A stretch of DNA of 64,000 bases from contig CAJTZD010000019.1 of the NCBI GenBank assembly GCA_910584235.1, positions 1 through 64,000 on the forward strand, read 5' to 3'. Position 1 is the first letter of the stretch. Each line of letters opens with the position of its first letter. Positions 42,391 through 50,834 of this stretch are shown here, one piece after another. A program made the translations under genes and the position numbers. Below the pieces are notes generated by a model that saw only the letters and a program-made list of their open reading frames with translations, did no database searches and was not told the origin of the DNA. This stretch comes from an uncultured Acetatifactor sp. (lineage in GTDB: Bacteria > Bacillota > Clostridia > Lachnospirales > Lachnospiraceae).

Positions 42391-43323
42391 ATGGAAAAAA
42401 CCAAAGAATTATTAAAAAAGAGTACTTTCCAAAGCAGCCTGATGCTCTTCCTGGCGGCCTTTATCTGGGGTACGGCATTTGTGGCCCAGAGCGTGGGAAT
42501 GGACTATCTGGGACCCTTGAGCTTTAACGGCACCAGGTTCCTCATGGGCAGCCTGGTGCTGGCGCCTGTCATCTGCTTTAACAGAAGGAGCGCGGCGAAG
42601 AAGCACAAAGAGAATGAGGGAAAGAGGCCGGGGAGCCTGAAGACCACGATTATCGGCGGCGTATGCTGCGGGCTGGCGCTGTGCGCGGCGGCGCTTCTGC
42701 AGCAGATAGGAATGCTCTATACCACAGTGGGAAAGGCAGGGTTCATCACCACGCTGTATATCATCCTGGTTCCTGTCTTTGGCATTTTCCTGAAGAAAAG
42801 GATACCGGGAAAGGTCTGGGGCGGGGCGGCAATCGCGGCCTTTGGCATGTATCTGCTGTGTATGAGCGAGAGTCTTTCCCTGGGCAGAGGGGATGCCTTG
42901 GTCTTTCTCTGCGCCATTCTGTTTTCCGTACATATCCTGGTGATAGACCATTTCTCGCCCCGGGTGGACGGGGTGGAGCTCTCCTGTATCCAGTTTTTGA
43001 CGGCAGGCATCATCGGGAGCATCCTGGCATTTCTCTTTGAGAAACCGGATATAGGAGATTTCGTCAACGGGATCGTGCCCCTGGCCTATGCGGGCATTCT
43101 TTCCAGCGGGGTGGCCTATACCCTGCAGGTGGTGGGGCAGAGGGACACGGATCCCACTGTGGCGTCTTTGATTTTAAGCCTGGAATCCGTGGTCTCCGTG
43201 CTGGCGGGCTGGGTGGTCCTGCGCCAGGCCCTGACAGGCAGGGAGTTGGCAGGCTGCGGGCTGGTGTTCTGCGCTGTGATTCTGGTACAGCTTCCGGGGA
43301 AAGCCGGGAAAGCGAAAGGATAG
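42391..43323 (+). CDS. EamA/DMT-family transporter
   Basis: 310 residues from ATG at 42391 (GGAGAGGGACGGAAG upstream). Ten membrane segments in two EamA halves: LMLFLAAFIWGTAFVAQSVG and FNGTRFLMGSLVLAPVICF in the first, VFLCAILFSVHILVIDHF and ASLILSLESVVSVLAGWVVL in the second. The family exports metabolites such as amino acids or purines; substrate not known. Convergent with a nitroreductase gene that ends 46 bp away. Confidence 0.92.
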   Translation: MEKTKELLKKSTFQSSLMLFLAAFIWGTAFVAQSVGMDYLGPLSFNGTRFLMGSLVLAPVICFNRRSAAKKHKENEGKRPGSLKTTIIGGVCCGLALCAAALLQQIGMLYTTVGKAGFITTLYIILVPVFGIFLKKRIPGKVWGGAAIAAFGMYLLCMSESLSLGRGDALVFLCAILFSVHILVIDHFSPRVDGVELSCIQFLTAGIIGSILAFLFEKPDIGDFVNGIVPLAYAGILSSGVAYTLQVVGQRDTDPTVASLILSLESVVSVLAGWVVLRQALTGRELAGCGLVFCAVILVQLPGKAGKAKG

Positions 43324-43369
43324 GAATGTCTGTGGGAGCGAAAGAGAAACGTCCCTTGCCTCCAAACTA

Positions 43370-43900
43370 TCACAATATTGTAATCTGCGCTTCGGCATCA
43401 TAGGTATGGGGCTCCTTTGTGACGGCCTTGTGCCCGAAAGCGATGGCAATCTTGTACTCATAGGAAGGGGGAAGCTTCAGGGCATCGGAAAAATACGCTT
43501 TTTTATCACCCGACATGGCATCCAGGATGCAGCCGATAATCAGATTTCCCAGCCCCAGGGATTCCGCAGCCAGGGCCATGTTCTCCACTGCGATGCCCGC
43601 ATCCAGGGTGCCCCATTTATAGGTGCTGTCCGCGCTGATGACGACTACAGTAGGAGCTTCGTAGTAGAAATTGTGGGGCGGATTTGTAATCTGGCGCAGC
43701 CGGTTCTTTTCTTCCTCCAGTTCCTGTAGGATGGGATGGCTGCCGGACAGCACGGTGAAATGGATTTCCTGCCTGTTGGCTGCGGTGGGGGCCTGTAAAC
43801 CCGCATGGAGCAGGATGTTCAGCTCCTCCTGCGTAAGCGGCTCCGCCGTGTAGCCCCTTGTGGAGCTTCTCTCTTTGATGGTCTCGATTACTTTGTTCAT
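43370..43900 (-). CDS. Nitroreductase-family flavoprotein
   Basis: 176 residues. FMN-binding signatures ERSSTRGYTAEPLTQEELN near the N terminus, APTAANRQEIHFTVL, and DAGIAVENMALAAESLGLGNLIIGCI in the second half. The length fits the short NAD(P)H-dependent nitroreductase-like group, which acts as a dimer. The last residues (YDAEAQITIL) extend slightly past the usual end. It has its own promoter. Natural substrate unknown. Confidence 0.92.
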   Translation of the reverse strand: MNKVIETIKERSSTRGYTAEPLTQEELNILLHAGLQAPTAANRQEIHFTVLSGSHPILQELEEEKNRLRQITNPPHNFYYEAPTVVVISADSTYKWGTLDAGIAVENMALAAESLGLGNLIIGCILDAMSGDKKAYFSDALKLPPSYEYKIAIAFGHKAVTKEPHTYDAEAQITIL

Positions 43901-43955
43901 GATCTGCCTCCTTTGGGAAAATGTTTTATATTCTGTATGTTGGTGCTATGCTCCT

Positions 43956-43984
43956 ATTATACAGCAGGACAGGAGACAGGGCAA
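43956..43984 (-). promoter_or_regulatory. Promoter of the nitroreductase gene
   Basis: On the minus strand: -35 TTGCCC (43984-43979), 17-bp spacer, -10 TATAAT (43961-43956). The rest of the 376-bp gap (43901-44276) has no other gene that I can support. Confidence 0.7.
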
Positions 43985-44276
43985 GCGGTCTGTGGCGGGG
44001 ATTCCGGAGAGAGGTTCCTGTGGAATGCGGAAAGGAGAACTCAGAGGGGCGCTCTGGCCCGTGACGGGCGGCGGTTGAAAGCGAAAGGCGAGAATCGTCA
44101 GGGAGATTTGAGTCAGATTCCGGTCAGAGAGAAGAGATATGGCGACATAGAGACATTACAATCAGCAGGGACAGGCGCCGGAAGCTCTGCAGGCAGTACA
44201 GCGTTTGAGAGCGCGGAAACAGGCGTTTTACCGGAAGAGAAAGTAGAGAAGAGAAAGCAGAGAGGAGAGACACAGA

Positions 44277-44732
44277 ATGAAGACAAAATGCGGATTGGAT
44301 TGCGAGGAATGCGGATTCAAGGAGTGCCTCGGATGCACGGAGACAGGCGGGCGTCCCTTTGGAGGCACCTGCATGCTTGCGGTGTGCTGCGACGAAAAGG
44401 GATGCGAGAACTGCGGCAGATCCTTTGAAGCGCCCTGCAGGCTGAAAGAGGAGCTGATTGCGGAGTTTAACGCCCTGGGAATCGAAGACATGGAGGAAAT
44501 CACAAGCCTTAACGCCCTGAACGGGGCATACGTCAATCTGGCCTATAAGCTTCCGGGCGGTCAGGAGATACGGTTCTGGGACGACGGCAGAATCTATCTG
44601 GGAAACCAGGTTCGCAAAAAGGGCAGCGACAGATGCTACGGCCTTACCGCGGACGAGAACTATCTGCTGGTATGTGAGTACGGCGAGAACGGTTCGGACG
44701 CGGAAATCGTTGTGTATAAAAGGCGGAAATGA
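44277..44732 (+). CDS. DUF3795-type cysteine-rich small protein
   Basis: 151 residues. The first 55 carry the DUF3795-like cysteine pattern CGLDCEECGFKECLGCTETG, then CMLAVCCDEKGCENCGRSFEAPC, which could bind an Fe-S cluster or zinc. The second half (AYKLPGGQEIRFWDDGRIYLGNQV...YLLVCEYGENGSDAEIVVYKRR) is beta-rich. Function not known. Terminator at 44792. Confidence 0.8.
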   Translation: MKTKCGLDCEECGFKECLGCTETGGRPFGGTCMLAVCCDEKGCENCGRSFEAPCRLKEELIAEFNALGIEDMEEITSLNALNGAYVNLAYKLPGGQEIRFWDDGRIYLGNQVRKKGSDRCYGLTADENYLLVCEYGENGSDAEIVVYKRRK

Positions 44733-44791
44733 AGTCGTAGCGGACGCGGAGGGCATCGATGCTGAATGCAGCATTGGACGAAACAATCCTG

Positions 44792-44832
44792 GTGGGCAGA
44801 CTGGACATCCATCCATGTCTGCCCACTATTTT
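44792..44832 (+). terminator. Terminator after the DUF3795 gene
   Basis: Perfect 9-bp stem GTGGGCAGA / TCTGCCCAC (44792-44800 and 44818-44826) followed by TATTTT. Confidence 0.8.
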
Positions 44833-44872
44833 AAAGTATATGTGAATTATGGAACCTGGGATTTCCTCCCGC

Positions 44873-45928
44873 TCAGGGCTTCACCGGACAAAAATCGAAG
44901 CCTTTGTCCATCTCTTCCGACAAACGTACCACAAAGGAACTCAGCAGTCTGATACAGTCCTGGATATCTTTCCAGCTGCCCACCTCCACGGAGCTGTGCA
45001 TATAGCGCAGAGGAATGGAGACCAGCGCCATGGGAATGCCCTGGTCAGCCCGGTTCACTGTATCGCCGTCCGTGCCTGTGCGGCCTCCGGCGATTTCCCA
45101 CTGGATTTTCATGTCCAGCTCCTGGGCCACCCGCTTCAGCAGGGCGTTCATGGGCTTGTTCACCGCGGAACCCATGCACAGCACCGGTCCGCAGCCCAGC
45201 TTCACCTCCCCGGTGTCACCCGGATTGGTACCGGGGGCATCGCTGGCCCAGGTCACGTCCACGGCAATGCAGCAGTCGGGCCTTAAGCGCGCGGCGGCAT
45301 GGTAGGCACCTCTGCCTGTGGTCTCCTCGCCTGTGGTGGTGGCGGCATAGATGCCCATGGAAGCGCCCTGCTTTGCCGCCTCCCTGGCAGCCTCCAGCAC
45401 CACGAAAGCCCCGGTTCGGTCGTCCAGCCCGCGGCAGGTGAAGCAGTCGTTCATCAGCTCTCTGACGGATACATCCGCGCACACCGTGTCGCCTACGGCC
45501 ACCGCGGCAGCGGCCTCCTCCCTGGAGGCGGCCCCGATGTCCACCAGCAGGTCGGACACCTTAATCTTGTCCTTTTTCACCAGGTCGGAGGAGGTGGCGA
45601 TGACGCCGTTTACCTTGCTGCCCTCATGCCAGACCTGCACAGGCGAGCCCACATACAGCCTGGGGCTGACGCCGCCTGCCTCAGCCAGGTGGAGACGGCC
45701 CGATTCATTGATGTGGGTGACTACGAAACCGATTTCATCGATATGTCCGCAGAGCAGCACCTTGTGGGCGGCATCAGGATTCACTATGGAGACGGCATTT
45801 CCGCTGGGGTCTGTGAGCTGGGCATGGGCGAATTCTTTGCCGTAAGCCAGGGCTTTCTGCTGGATGACCTCCTCATAGCCGCTGACGGAGGGAGTGGATA
45901 GTAAATCTTTCAGGAATTCTCTGTTCAT
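44873..45928 (-). CDS. M42-family aminopeptidase
   Basis: 351 residues from ATG at 45928 (GAGGACTGCTT upstream); a start at 46003 has no support. Metal and catalytic motifs of the M42/FrvX-type co-catalytic zinc peptidases: GHIDEIGFVV near residue 62, CRGLDDRTGAFVVLEA near 175, TTGEETTGRGA with the catalytic Glu near 207, VDVTWASDAPG near 230, and the C-terminal IPLRYMHSSVEVGSWKDI. It removes N-terminal residues from peptides in the cytoplasm as a large oligomer, and in some cases is glutamate-specific. It is divergent from the GH78-like gene. Confidence 0.93.
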   Translation of the reverse strand: MNREFLKDLLSTPSVSGYEEVIQQKALAYGKEFAHAQLTDPSGNAVSIVNPDAAHKVLLCGHIDEIGFVVTHINESGRLHLAEAGGVSPRLYVGSPVQVWHEGSKVNGVIATSSDLVKKDKIKVSDLLVDIGAASREEAAAAVAVGDTVCADVSVRELMNDCFTCRGLDDRTGAFVVLEAAREAAKQGASMGIYAATTTGEETTGRGAYHAAARLRPDCCIAVDVTWASDAPGTNPGDTGEVKLGCGPVLCMGSAVNKPMNALLKRVAQELDMKIQWEIAGGRTGTDGDTVNRADQGIPMALVSIPLRYMHSSVEVGSWKDIQDCIRLLSSFVVRLSEEMDKGFDFCPVKP

Positions 45929-46013
45929 AAGCAGTCCTCTTTTCTTATTTTGTATAGTTTTATATGGAATTTCTTGTGTCCGCTGATGCCCATTATAACA
46001 CATGGAAAATGGA

Positions 46014-46043
46014 ATGACAATTCGGCCATGGCTGTGGTATGAT
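46014..46043 (+). promoter_or_regulatory. Possible upstream promoter before the GH78-like gene
   Basis: -35-like ATGACA (46014-46019), 18-bp spacer, -10 TATGAT (46038-46043). It lies upstream of the regulated promoter module at 46061-46127, so transcription from it would run across that box. Confidence 0.4.
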
Positions 46044-46060
46044 GGATGTGGCGGCCGCGG

Positions 46061-46127
46061 CTGGTCAATTTTTGCAAAAGGAAATCAAGAATGTCATATT
46101 GCAGCAGCCTGTATAAGGCGTTATGCT
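46061..46127 (+). promoter_or_regulatory. Regulated promoter module A (before the GH78-like gene)
   Basis: Box CTGGTCAATTTTTG begins at 46061, a second TCAAGA at 46085, then -35 TTGCAG (46099-46104), 17-bp spacer and -10 TATGCT (46122-46127). The same arrangement with the same distances occurs at 50711-50777. The two TCAA half-sites are 20 bp apart, as expected for an AraC-type activator binding as direct repeats just above the -35. The leader from there to the start codon is about 200 nt. Confidence 0.75.
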
Positions 46128-46328
46128 GGAGAAGAACGCCTGCTAAGCCGCAAGAAACTTTGGACATATCAGTGGCGGCGGGGAGGCGGGAGCAATCGCC
46201 GGAAGCAGATTGCATGCCAGGTCACAGGTATTCTGCCTGGCGGGATGGCATTGTGTCCCTCAGGCGAATGGGGAATCCGCAGCGGGAAGAGGAGTTTGCG
46301 CTGCATGGAACAGAAGGAGGAGCAAGGG

Positions 46329-48671
46329 ATGTGGAACGAGGCATTTTGGCTGGGACTGTCCAGAGCCGAGATTGAGGAGAAGAGGATTTATCAGGGCGAT
46401 ATGAACGGGAGATTCGTCTACTATCGCCTGGAGGTGGAGTTGGGGCAGCCCGCGCAGCTTACGGCGGACATCTGTGCCAATTCCAGATACCGTCTATGGA
46501 TAAACGAAGAACCGGTTCTGTCCGGCCCCTGCCGTAGCGACAGGTTCAGACAGTATTATGAAACCGTGGAACTGGGGGAATATCTAAAGCCCGGGAAGAA
46601 TGTGTTCGCGGTACAGGTGCTGCTCTGCGACAGCATGTACGTCAAGGAGGGCCCGGGGGATGACAGAGCGCCGCTCCACAGCGTGGAGACCCTGCCGGCG
46701 GGCCACAGGCTGGCCATGGAGGGCATCATAAAAGACGCGTCCGGCAACTGTCTGGCGGAGGTGACTACCGGGAAAGCTGCCTGGAGGGTCTGGCTGGACA
46801 ATACCTGGTATCTGACAAAGGACCCGGTGGTGAACGGGAACATGGGAGCCCTGACGGAGAAAATAGATTACAGGCGCGTTCCCGCCAACTGGAAGCGAAT
46901 CTGCTTTGACGATTCGGCCTGGCGGGCGGGGGAGAAGCTGGACATGGTGAAGAGCGGCTTTGAGATGCAGTTCGGCATCCTGAAGACCTTTATGATGGAA
47001 GAGCGCCCGATTCCGCTTCTGTACGAGCGCCCGGATACCCTGGAGAAAGAATTGGGTGAGGCCGTGATGGGGGACAGGGACTATGTGACGGTGGAGCCGG
47101 GGCAGCGCTGCAGGCTGCTGTTCGACGCAGGCGCGGTGACCAATGCCTATATGCGCTATGAGACAGAGGGCGGAAAGGACGCGGAGCTGACTTTCATCTA
47201 TTTCGAGAAATTCACCAAAGGGATTGATGAGGTGAAGCGGGACGACTATGTCCATGGGGAGATTGGGAAGAACGGACAGGTAGACAGTATTGTCTTAAAT
47301 GGAGAGAAGCTTTTATATGAGCCTTTCTGGTACCGGACCATGCGGTTTTTGCAGATAGAGATCAGGGCGGCGAAAGAGCCTGTGCGCTTCTACAGGCCAA
47401 AGCTTCGAAAGACCGGCTATCCCCTGAACCCGGGCTCCTGTGTGAAATCCAGTGCTCCCTGGGTGGAGCAGGTCTACGACATGTGCGTCAGGACGCTGCA
47501 AAGCTGCATGATGGAGACGTACATGGACTGCCCTTTCTGGGAGCAGATGCAGTATCCCATGGACACCAGGCTCCAGGCCCTCTTCACCTATGTGTGCAGC
47601 GTGGACACCAGGCTGGCCCGCAAGGCTCTGCAGGATTTCCATGATTCCATGCTGCCCATGGGGCTGATTCAGGGCCGGGCCCCCAGCAATCCCAAGCAGA
47701 TCATCTCCACGTTTTCCCTGCACTATATCTTCATGCTGGCGGAATATTACAGGCGTACCGGGGATGGGGAGGTGCTGAAGCTTTACAGGGCGGACGTGGA
47801 CATGATACTGGAATACTACGACAGGCATATCGGCACACGGGGGCTGGTGGAGAACCTGGGATATTGGGATTTCGTGGACTGGCAGGAGACCTGGCAGAAC
47901 TCTGCAGGCCGTCCCGCCGCGGTGTCAAAGGGGCCGTCCACCATCATCAACCTGATGTACGGCATGGCGCTTTTGGATGGGGCCGAAATCAATGAGGCCA
48001 CAGGGCGCGAGAGCCTTGCCGGAGAGTACAGGGACAGGCAGAGGAGCATCGCGAACCGGATTCAGGAACTGTGCTGGGATGCTGCCAGGGGAATGTACAG
48101 AGAGGGCCCGGAATACCAGGAGTTCTCCCAGCATGCCCAGAGCTGGGCGGTGCTGAACGGTATGCTGCCCAAAGAGGAGGCGGCAGAGCTGATGCGCAGG
48201 ACTTTCGAGGAAAAAGACGTGCTGCGATGCTATTTCTCCACCTGCTATGAGCTGTTCCGGGCCTGCGAGAAAGCGGGCTGCTATGGGCTCACCAGGCAGC
48301 AGATGGACTGGTGGCTCAGACTCCTGGAGGAGCACTGCACCACATGCCCGGAGACGCCGTCCAATTCCAGGAGCGAGTGCCATGCCTGGAGCGCTCTGCC
48401 CATGTATGAGCTGCTTGCGGTTATGGCGGGCATCCGCAGGGAACAGGGCCGCCCGGACAGGGTGGAGATTCGTCCCCATATGGACTATGTGCCCGATCTG
48501 GAGGGGAGGATGATCACCGAGTACGGAGACGTCACGTTCTGCTATGAGCCGGAGGGAAGCGGGATGCGGTATGAGATTGCGCTGCCGGAGGGCCTGACAG
48601 GACGTTTCGTGAAAGCGGACGGAGAGGCGGTTCAACTGAAAACAGGCAAGAATGTGATTGTGGACCTGTAG
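46329..48671 (+). CDS. Alpha-L-rhamnosidase-like glycoside hydrolase (GH78-type six-hairpin)
   Basis: 780 residues from ATG at 46329, placed by AAGGAGGAGCAAGG; the frame is open up to 46002 but that part covers the promoter and is not protein-like. N-terminal beta domains (YYRLEVELGQPAQLTADIC, and GEYLKPGKNVFAVQV) are followed by an alpha/alpha-barrel with METYMDCPFWEQMQYPMDTR at about residues 395-415, which matches the catalytic acid region of GH78, and a C-terminal beta domain. No signal peptide, so it acts in the cytoplasm on imported oligosaccharide or glycoside. Rhamnose specificity is not proven. Confidence 0.82.
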   Translation: MWNEAFWLGLSRAEIEEKRIYQGDMNGRFVYYRLEVELGQPAQLTADICANSRYRLWINEEPVLSGPCRSDRFRQYYETVELGEYLKPGKNVFAVQVLLCDSMYVKEGPGDDRAPLHSVETLPAGHRLAMEGIIKDASGNCLAEVTTGKAAWRVWLDNTWYLTKDPVVNGNMGALTEKIDYRRVPANWKRICFDDSAWRAGEKLDMVKSGFEMQFGILKTFMMEERPIPLLYERPDTLEKELGEAVMGDRDYVTVEPGQRCRLLFDAGAVTNAYMRYETEGGKDAELTFIYFEKFTKGIDEVKRDDYVHGEIGKNGQVDSIVLNGEKLLYEPFWYRTMRFLQIEIRAAKEPVRFYRPKLRKTGYPLNPGSCVKSSAPWVEQVYDMCVRTLQSCMMETYMDCPFWEQMQYPMDTRLQALFTYVCSVDTRLARKALQDFHDSMLPMGLIQGRAPSNPKQIISTFSLHYIFMLAEYYRRTGDGEVLKLYRADVDMILEYYDRHIGTRGLVENLGYWDFVDWQETWQNSAGRPAAVSKGPSTIINLMYGMALLDGAEINEATGRESLAGEYRDRQRSIANRIQELCWDAARGMYREGPEYQEFSQHAQSWAVLNGMLPKEEAAELMRRTFEEKDVLRCYFSTCYELFRACEKAGCYGLTRQQMDWWLRLLEEHCTTCPETPSNSRSECHAWSALPMYELLAVMAGIRREQGRPDRVEIRPHMDYVPDLEGRMITEYGDVTFCYEPEGSGMRYEIALPEGLTGRFVKADGEAVQLKTGKNVIVDL

Positions 48672-48718
48672 GCATTCCGGCAGCGGCTTCTGCAGGGACT
48701 TTATCCGACAAGCACCAC

Positions 48719-48907
48719 GAAGTCCGGCAGGAGTCATGAAGTCCGGCAGAAGCCACGAAGTCCGGCAGAAGCCACGAAGTCCGGCAGAAGCCATGAAGTC
48801 CGGCAGAAGCCATGAAGTCCGGCAGGAGTCATGAAGTCCGGCAGGAGTCATGAAGTCTGGCAGGAGTTACGAAGTCCGGCAGTAGACATAAAATCCGGCG
48901 GAACCAC
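48719..48907 (+). repeat. 19-bp tandem repeat array
   Basis: Nine good units of GAAGTCCGGCAGAAGCCAC-type starting every 19 bp from 48719, then one or two degenerate ones. It fills the gap between the GH78-like gene and the kinase gene. The long minus-strand reading frame through it is a by-product of the repeat. Confidence 0.95.
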
Positions 48908-48937
48908 AAAACCCGGTAGGGGAAAGAGGGAAAAGGC

Positions 48938-50680
48938 ATGGGAAAAAGGAAAATTGGAATCGTCTTTCAAAGGCTGTATATCCGATTCATAGTAATGATA
49001 CTTGTGATCTATGCCTGCACAATTCTCATCTTTGCCACATATGCCGCATCACAGAGGAGCACACATATCCAGGCCATGCAGACCACTGTGCAGCAGGGTG
49101 CCGCCGTGCTGAAAGAGCAGCTGGACATTGTGGCAGATCTGGAGAAGATGCTGGTCAGCGACAGCCGCACAGAGGAGTTGGGGGAGGATGTCAACCTGGA
49201 CGGCTACCAAAAGTCGCAGCTGGCGCTGGGCTTGATCGGCAGCATGCGCAACATGCAGTCCATGAACTATATCATCAAGGAGATCGCCATTTTGTTTCCG
49301 CACCAGGAGATGGAACTGAGCACGGGGGCAGACGTGAGCAGAAAGGAATGCATCCCTGCCCCGAGACAGGAAAGCGACACGGCCCGCAGCCTGGTTTATA
49401 AGGAAGGACAGGTGCAGATGGAACTTTGGTATCCGCTGACCCGCTCCATTGTGGAGGACTATGTGCCGGACTACGGAGTGCGGGTGACGCTGTCCGAGGA
49501 GTATCTTGATGATCTTCTGGTGCTGTTCTCCGTGGAGAAAGGCTCAGGAGGCTTTTCCGTACTGAATAGGGGCGGGGAACTTTTGCAGATACCTGTTCAT
49601 GGAGAGGACGCGGAAAGGGTTATGGAGTGCTGGCGCAGGGAATGGGAGGAAGCAGACAGCCCGTCAAGCTTTCTGGGCAGAGGCAGATGCCTGGGAAAAA
49701 GCTTATTCTTTGTGTCGGAGGAGATTCCGGAATATGGCATTACATTAGTGTCTTACAGAGACGACAGATGGCTGGACGGCTCCATCATAACGGCTCTGCT
49801 GGTGATGGGCGGCGTTATCCTCCTGTTCGGCGGACTGTTTCTTATGATGCTGCGCCAGACCGATGAGATCGTGAACAAGCCTCTGCAGAAAGTGGTGCAG
49901 GCTTTTGAAAAGGTGCAGGAGGGGGATCTGAGCATCCGGATTTCCCATAAATATCAGGATGAATTCCAGTATATCTACTCTGCATTTAACAAAATGGTGG
50001 AGCGTATAGGGGAGCTGATAGAAAATGTGAAAGAACAGGCAAAACTCCTGCAGAACGCGGAGCTGATGCAGCTGCAGTCCCAGATCAATCCCCATTTCCT
50101 CTACAACAGCTTTTACCTCATCCGCATCATGGCCAAGAACGAATCCTACGAACAGATTACCGGCTTCGTCACATCCCTGGCCAAATACTATCGGTTCCTG
50201 AACAAGGAGGTGGAGCAGAACATTCCGCTTTCCAGGGAGGCGGAGCATATGGGGAACTACATCGACATCCAGCAGATGCGCTTCGGGGACAAGATCACGG
50301 TGGAGGTGGAAAAACTTCCGGAGGGCGCGGCGGCTTTCCTGGTGCCGAAGCTGATTCTGCAGCCAGTGGTGGAGAACGCATATAACTACGGCATGGCGGA
50401 CATCCTACAGGACGGGCGCATCCAAGTGGGGTATGAGATAAAGGAGGGGTTTTTGTATATCCGGATAGAGGACAATGGCAGCGGCGGAAGCGAAGAGAAT
50501 CTGGAGCGGATGCGGGAATATATCAGGGATTACCAGGGGAGGGCCGCCGGCCACGCCCTGTCCAACATTGAGAGACGGCTGAAGCTGAGTTTCGGGGAGG
50601 AGAGCGGGATATTTCTGGAGAAGAGCAGCCTGGGAGGGCTCTTAGTGACTCTGCGGATGGATATGTCTGTGCTGCTGTAG
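48938..50680 (+). CDS. YesM-type sensor histidine kinase
   Basis: 580 residues. Membrane segments at about residues 14-38 and 285-310 flank an extracellular dCache-like sensor. A HAMP domain (VVQAFEKVQEGDLSIRISHKYQDEFQYI) follows, then LQSQINPHFLYNSFYLIRIM with H386 as phospho-acceptor and a HATPase domain (RIEDNGSGGSEEN). The likely partner, a YesN-type regulator, is not next to it but 6 kb downstream at 56904, after the transporter and esterase genes. It is 266 bp downstream of the GH78-like gene, with the tandem repeats in between. Confidence 0.93.
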   Translation: MGKRKIGIVFQRLYIRFIVMILVIYACTILIFATYAASQRSTHIQAMQTTVQQGAAVLKEQLDIVADLEKMLVSDSRTEELGEDVNLDGYQKSQLALGLIGSMRNMQSMNYIIKEIAILFPHQEMELSTGADVSRKECIPAPRQESDTARSLVYKEGQVQMELWYPLTRSIVEDYVPDYGVRVTLSEEYLDDLLVLFSVEKGSGGFSVLNRGGELLQIPVHGEDAERVMECWRREWEEADSPSSFLGRGRCLGKSLFFVSEEIPEYGITLVSYRDDRWLDGSIITALLVMGGVILLFGGLFLMMLRQTDEIVNKPLQKVVQAFEKVQEGDLSIRISHKYQDEFQYIYSAFNKMVERIGELIENVKEQAKLLQNAELMQLQSQINPHFLYNSFYLIRIMAKNESYEQITGFVTSLAKYYRFLNKEVEQNIPLSREAEHMGNYIDIQQMRFGDKITVEVEKLPEGAAAFLVPKLILQPVVENAYNYGMADILQDGRIQVGYEIKEGFLYIRIEDNGSGGSEENLERMREYIRDYQGRAAGHALSNIERRLKLSFGEESGIFLEKSSLGGLLVTLRMDMSVLL

Positions 50681-50710
50681 AAAATTGATGTCAGGACAGG
50701 CACAAATGAC

Positions 50711-50777
50711 CTGGTCAATTTTTGAATCGGGATGTCAAGAAAGTTCCATTGCCGGCATCCCGGTTTTTTTGTATGCT
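50711..50777 (+). promoter_or_regulatory. Regulated promoter module B (before the ABC operon)
   Basis: Box CTGGTCAATTTTTG begins at 50711, second half-site TGTCAAGA at 50733-50740, -35 TTGCCG (50749-50754), 17-bp spacer, -10 TATGCT (50772-50777). About 30 of the first 40 positions equal module A at 46061, with no gap. Start codon of the binding protein is 58 bp further on. Confidence 0.8.
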
Positions 50778-50834
50778 AAATCCAGAAAGAAAAACAACTC
50801 CCAAGGGTGGAGGAACACAAGGAGGAAGAGGAGC

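Noticed and set aside
46002..46328. N-terminal extension of the GH78-like protein
   Set aside because: This part of the frame covers the regulated promoter and leader; the product is Arg/Cys/Trp-rich and unlike the family, and a strong AAGGAGG precedes the ATG at 46329.
48719..48907. CRISPR array or repeat protein on the minus strand
   Set aside because: Units of 19 bp have no spacers. The long minus-strand frame is a by-product of a repeat whose length lets frames stay open, and it runs antisense to a good glycosidase gene.
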